DNA of 64,000 nucleotides from Sipunculus nudus (taxonomy: Eukaryota; Annelida; Sipuncula; Golfingiida; Sipunculidae), in assembly GCA_026874595.1 (NCBI GenBank), contig CM049313.1, forward strand, positions 27,340,008 through 27,404,007, in the 5' to 3' direction. Below are positions 63,101 to 64,000 of the stretch, piece after piece. Positions within the stretch are counted from its first letter, which is position 1. Each line of letters opens with the position of its first letter. The notes under the pieces were generated by a model, which saw only the letters and a program-made list of their open reading frames with translations, did no database searches and was not told the DNA's origin. Both the position numbers and the translations under genes were made by a program.

Positions 63101-64000
63101 TGGGTCTTTCCAAAAACCTGGTGTATTCATTTGGTCTCAATCTTGAGTCACTTTGTCTGTGTGTCCGTCTGTTTCTCAGTTGTCCTCAAATTCGCCTGCT
63201 TGCCGGTTCTTGCGTCTCACATATAGCATTCTACAGGCCACAGTTTTGAAAGAATCCTTTTAAAACTATTACATCTTATGTCTTACACTAAAATCTCGAA
63301 ACGAATTTTTCATTTTCCAGATAAGGCCGCTAGGGGGCGGTGCACTCAAACTTCCACAACATATCATTTTTTGGCCATATCTCCAAAAGTATAAACCTCA
63401 TTTACATAAACTATAGCTTATTATCTTCCTCTGAGGTTTCTCCATCACATGATTAAGTCAACTGGTCTCAATCTTGGGTCAGTTTGTCAGTATGTTTGTC
63501 TGTTTGTCAGTTGTCCTCAATTTCGCCTGCTTCCAGGTGCTTGCGTCTCACATGTAGCATTCTACTGGACAGTTTTGAAGGAATCGTTTTGTAAATTACA
63601 CTTGTCATATATCATGATGATATCTGGAAGTCCTATGTTTATTATTCAAATAAGTCAAAGGTCAAGGACAAGGTGATCAAAATATATCAAAATCTTATTT
63701 TCTTTAGAACTTTGTTAATATTGGTTCTTTCTTCACAAACTATGGATTATTTTCTTTCACTTTTATACTGCTCGTTCATCTGACTAACTTTACATCATTT
63801 CCGGCAAGCGCGTGACCTCAGGTCATCTAGTCTCTCTGTCAGTCTGTCCGCCTGTCTACACACTTAAGATCGCAAATTTGCAGGAATTGCTTTCAAAACA
63901 TCATCCAGCTAATTGACAATCAAAAATTCCAGGAGCCTGTTGTTTTTGTAGATTTTAGTCAAGGACATAAAAACATAAAAGAAAATATTTTTGTCACAAC
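60120..64000 (+). repeat. Array of 331-bp repeats with a 1,739-bp tandem duplication
   Basis: TTACATAAAC marks unit starts at 61001, 61332 and 61663 (period 331). Units share GTCTGTTTCTCAGTTGTCC, CTCACATATAGCATTCTACAG, a GCCGCTAGGGGGCGGTGCAC block and TTTGGCCATATCTCCAAAA. The block beginning CTGTCATCTCTCTACAGG at 60362 recurs at 62101 and the copies stay nearly identical to about 63,830. A shorter duplication (GCTTGCCGGAAATCTTCG) lies at 60,228-60,330. Protein-like frames here (for example 61710-61937 and 63449-63676) are repeat artefacts. The family is the same as that at 29.7-31.7 kb in the opposite orientation. Confidence 0.9.

Overview
The window is a metazoan genomic segment made almost entirely of mobile and virus-derived DNA. 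I see no conventional host gene. The mix of a Polinton/adintovirus-type element, a Tx1/L1-like LINE, a Gmr1-type LTR element, DIRS, Helitron and Gypsy relics, and AT-rich satellite-like repeats suits a marine or freshwater invertebrate, most likely a bivalve mollusc. That assignment is inference.

Region 1 (about 1-23.8 kb) is a large Polinton (Maverick)/adintovirus-like element, the left end of which lies outside the window. Its left half reads rightward: zinc-finger module, protein-primed family B DNA polymerase, A32-type packaging ATPase, small basic core-like proteins, retroviral-type integrase, a Cys/His-rich protein, an Arg-rich core protein and a coiled-coil protein. Its right half reads leftward: adenain-like cysteine protease, double jelly-roll major capsid protein (hexon type), a repeat-rich basic core protein, two penton-like minor capsid proteins, small membrane and basic proteins, a protein with two probable CARD domains, and zinc-binding accessory proteins. 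The two gene sets converge near 11.93-12.0 kb on back-to-back poly(A) signals. The replication, integration, packaging, maturation and capsid set is complete in kind, but many genes carry one or two breaks (single-base frameshifts, several at homopolymers, and two in-frame TAG codons), so this copy is probably decaying. Apparent host-interaction modules are the CARD-CARD protein with a PPxY motif and a protein ending in a PP1-docking RVxF-type motif.

Region 2 (about 24-36.7 kb) is repeat-rich: a 21-bp minisatellite, two related MITEs (one with its empty target site preserved nearby), a LINE relic on the minus strand, a foldback element, a 320-331-bp tandem repeat family in reverse orientation, a 278-bp repeat carrying a GGTGGCGCCACC palindrome, and a DIRS-like tyrosine-recombinase retroelement relic.

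Region 3 (36,733-43,419, minus strand) is an apparently intact LTR retrotransposon with two 726-bp LTRs that look identical, 4-bp target duplications and one long open frame ordered Gag-PR-IN-RT-RH, the inverted order that defines Gmr1-type Ty3/Gypsy elements.

Region 4 (43.4-56.1 kb) is a nested stack. A hAT-type MITE with 8-bp target duplications lies on the left. A full-length but broken LINE (45,054-50,640, 13-bp target duplications) has an ORF1 that combines zinc knuckles with a NADAR domain. It sits inside a minus-strand Gypsy relic, which is itself fused to a Helitron Rep/OTU relic. A 1,204-bp tandem duplication then copied the LINE tail and its flank.

Region 5 (56.1-64 kb) is AT-rich DNA, a decayed reverse-transcriptase-like gene (58.6-59.75 kb, minus) and an array of the 331-bp repeat family, in which a 1,739-bp block is tandemly duplicated almost perfectly.
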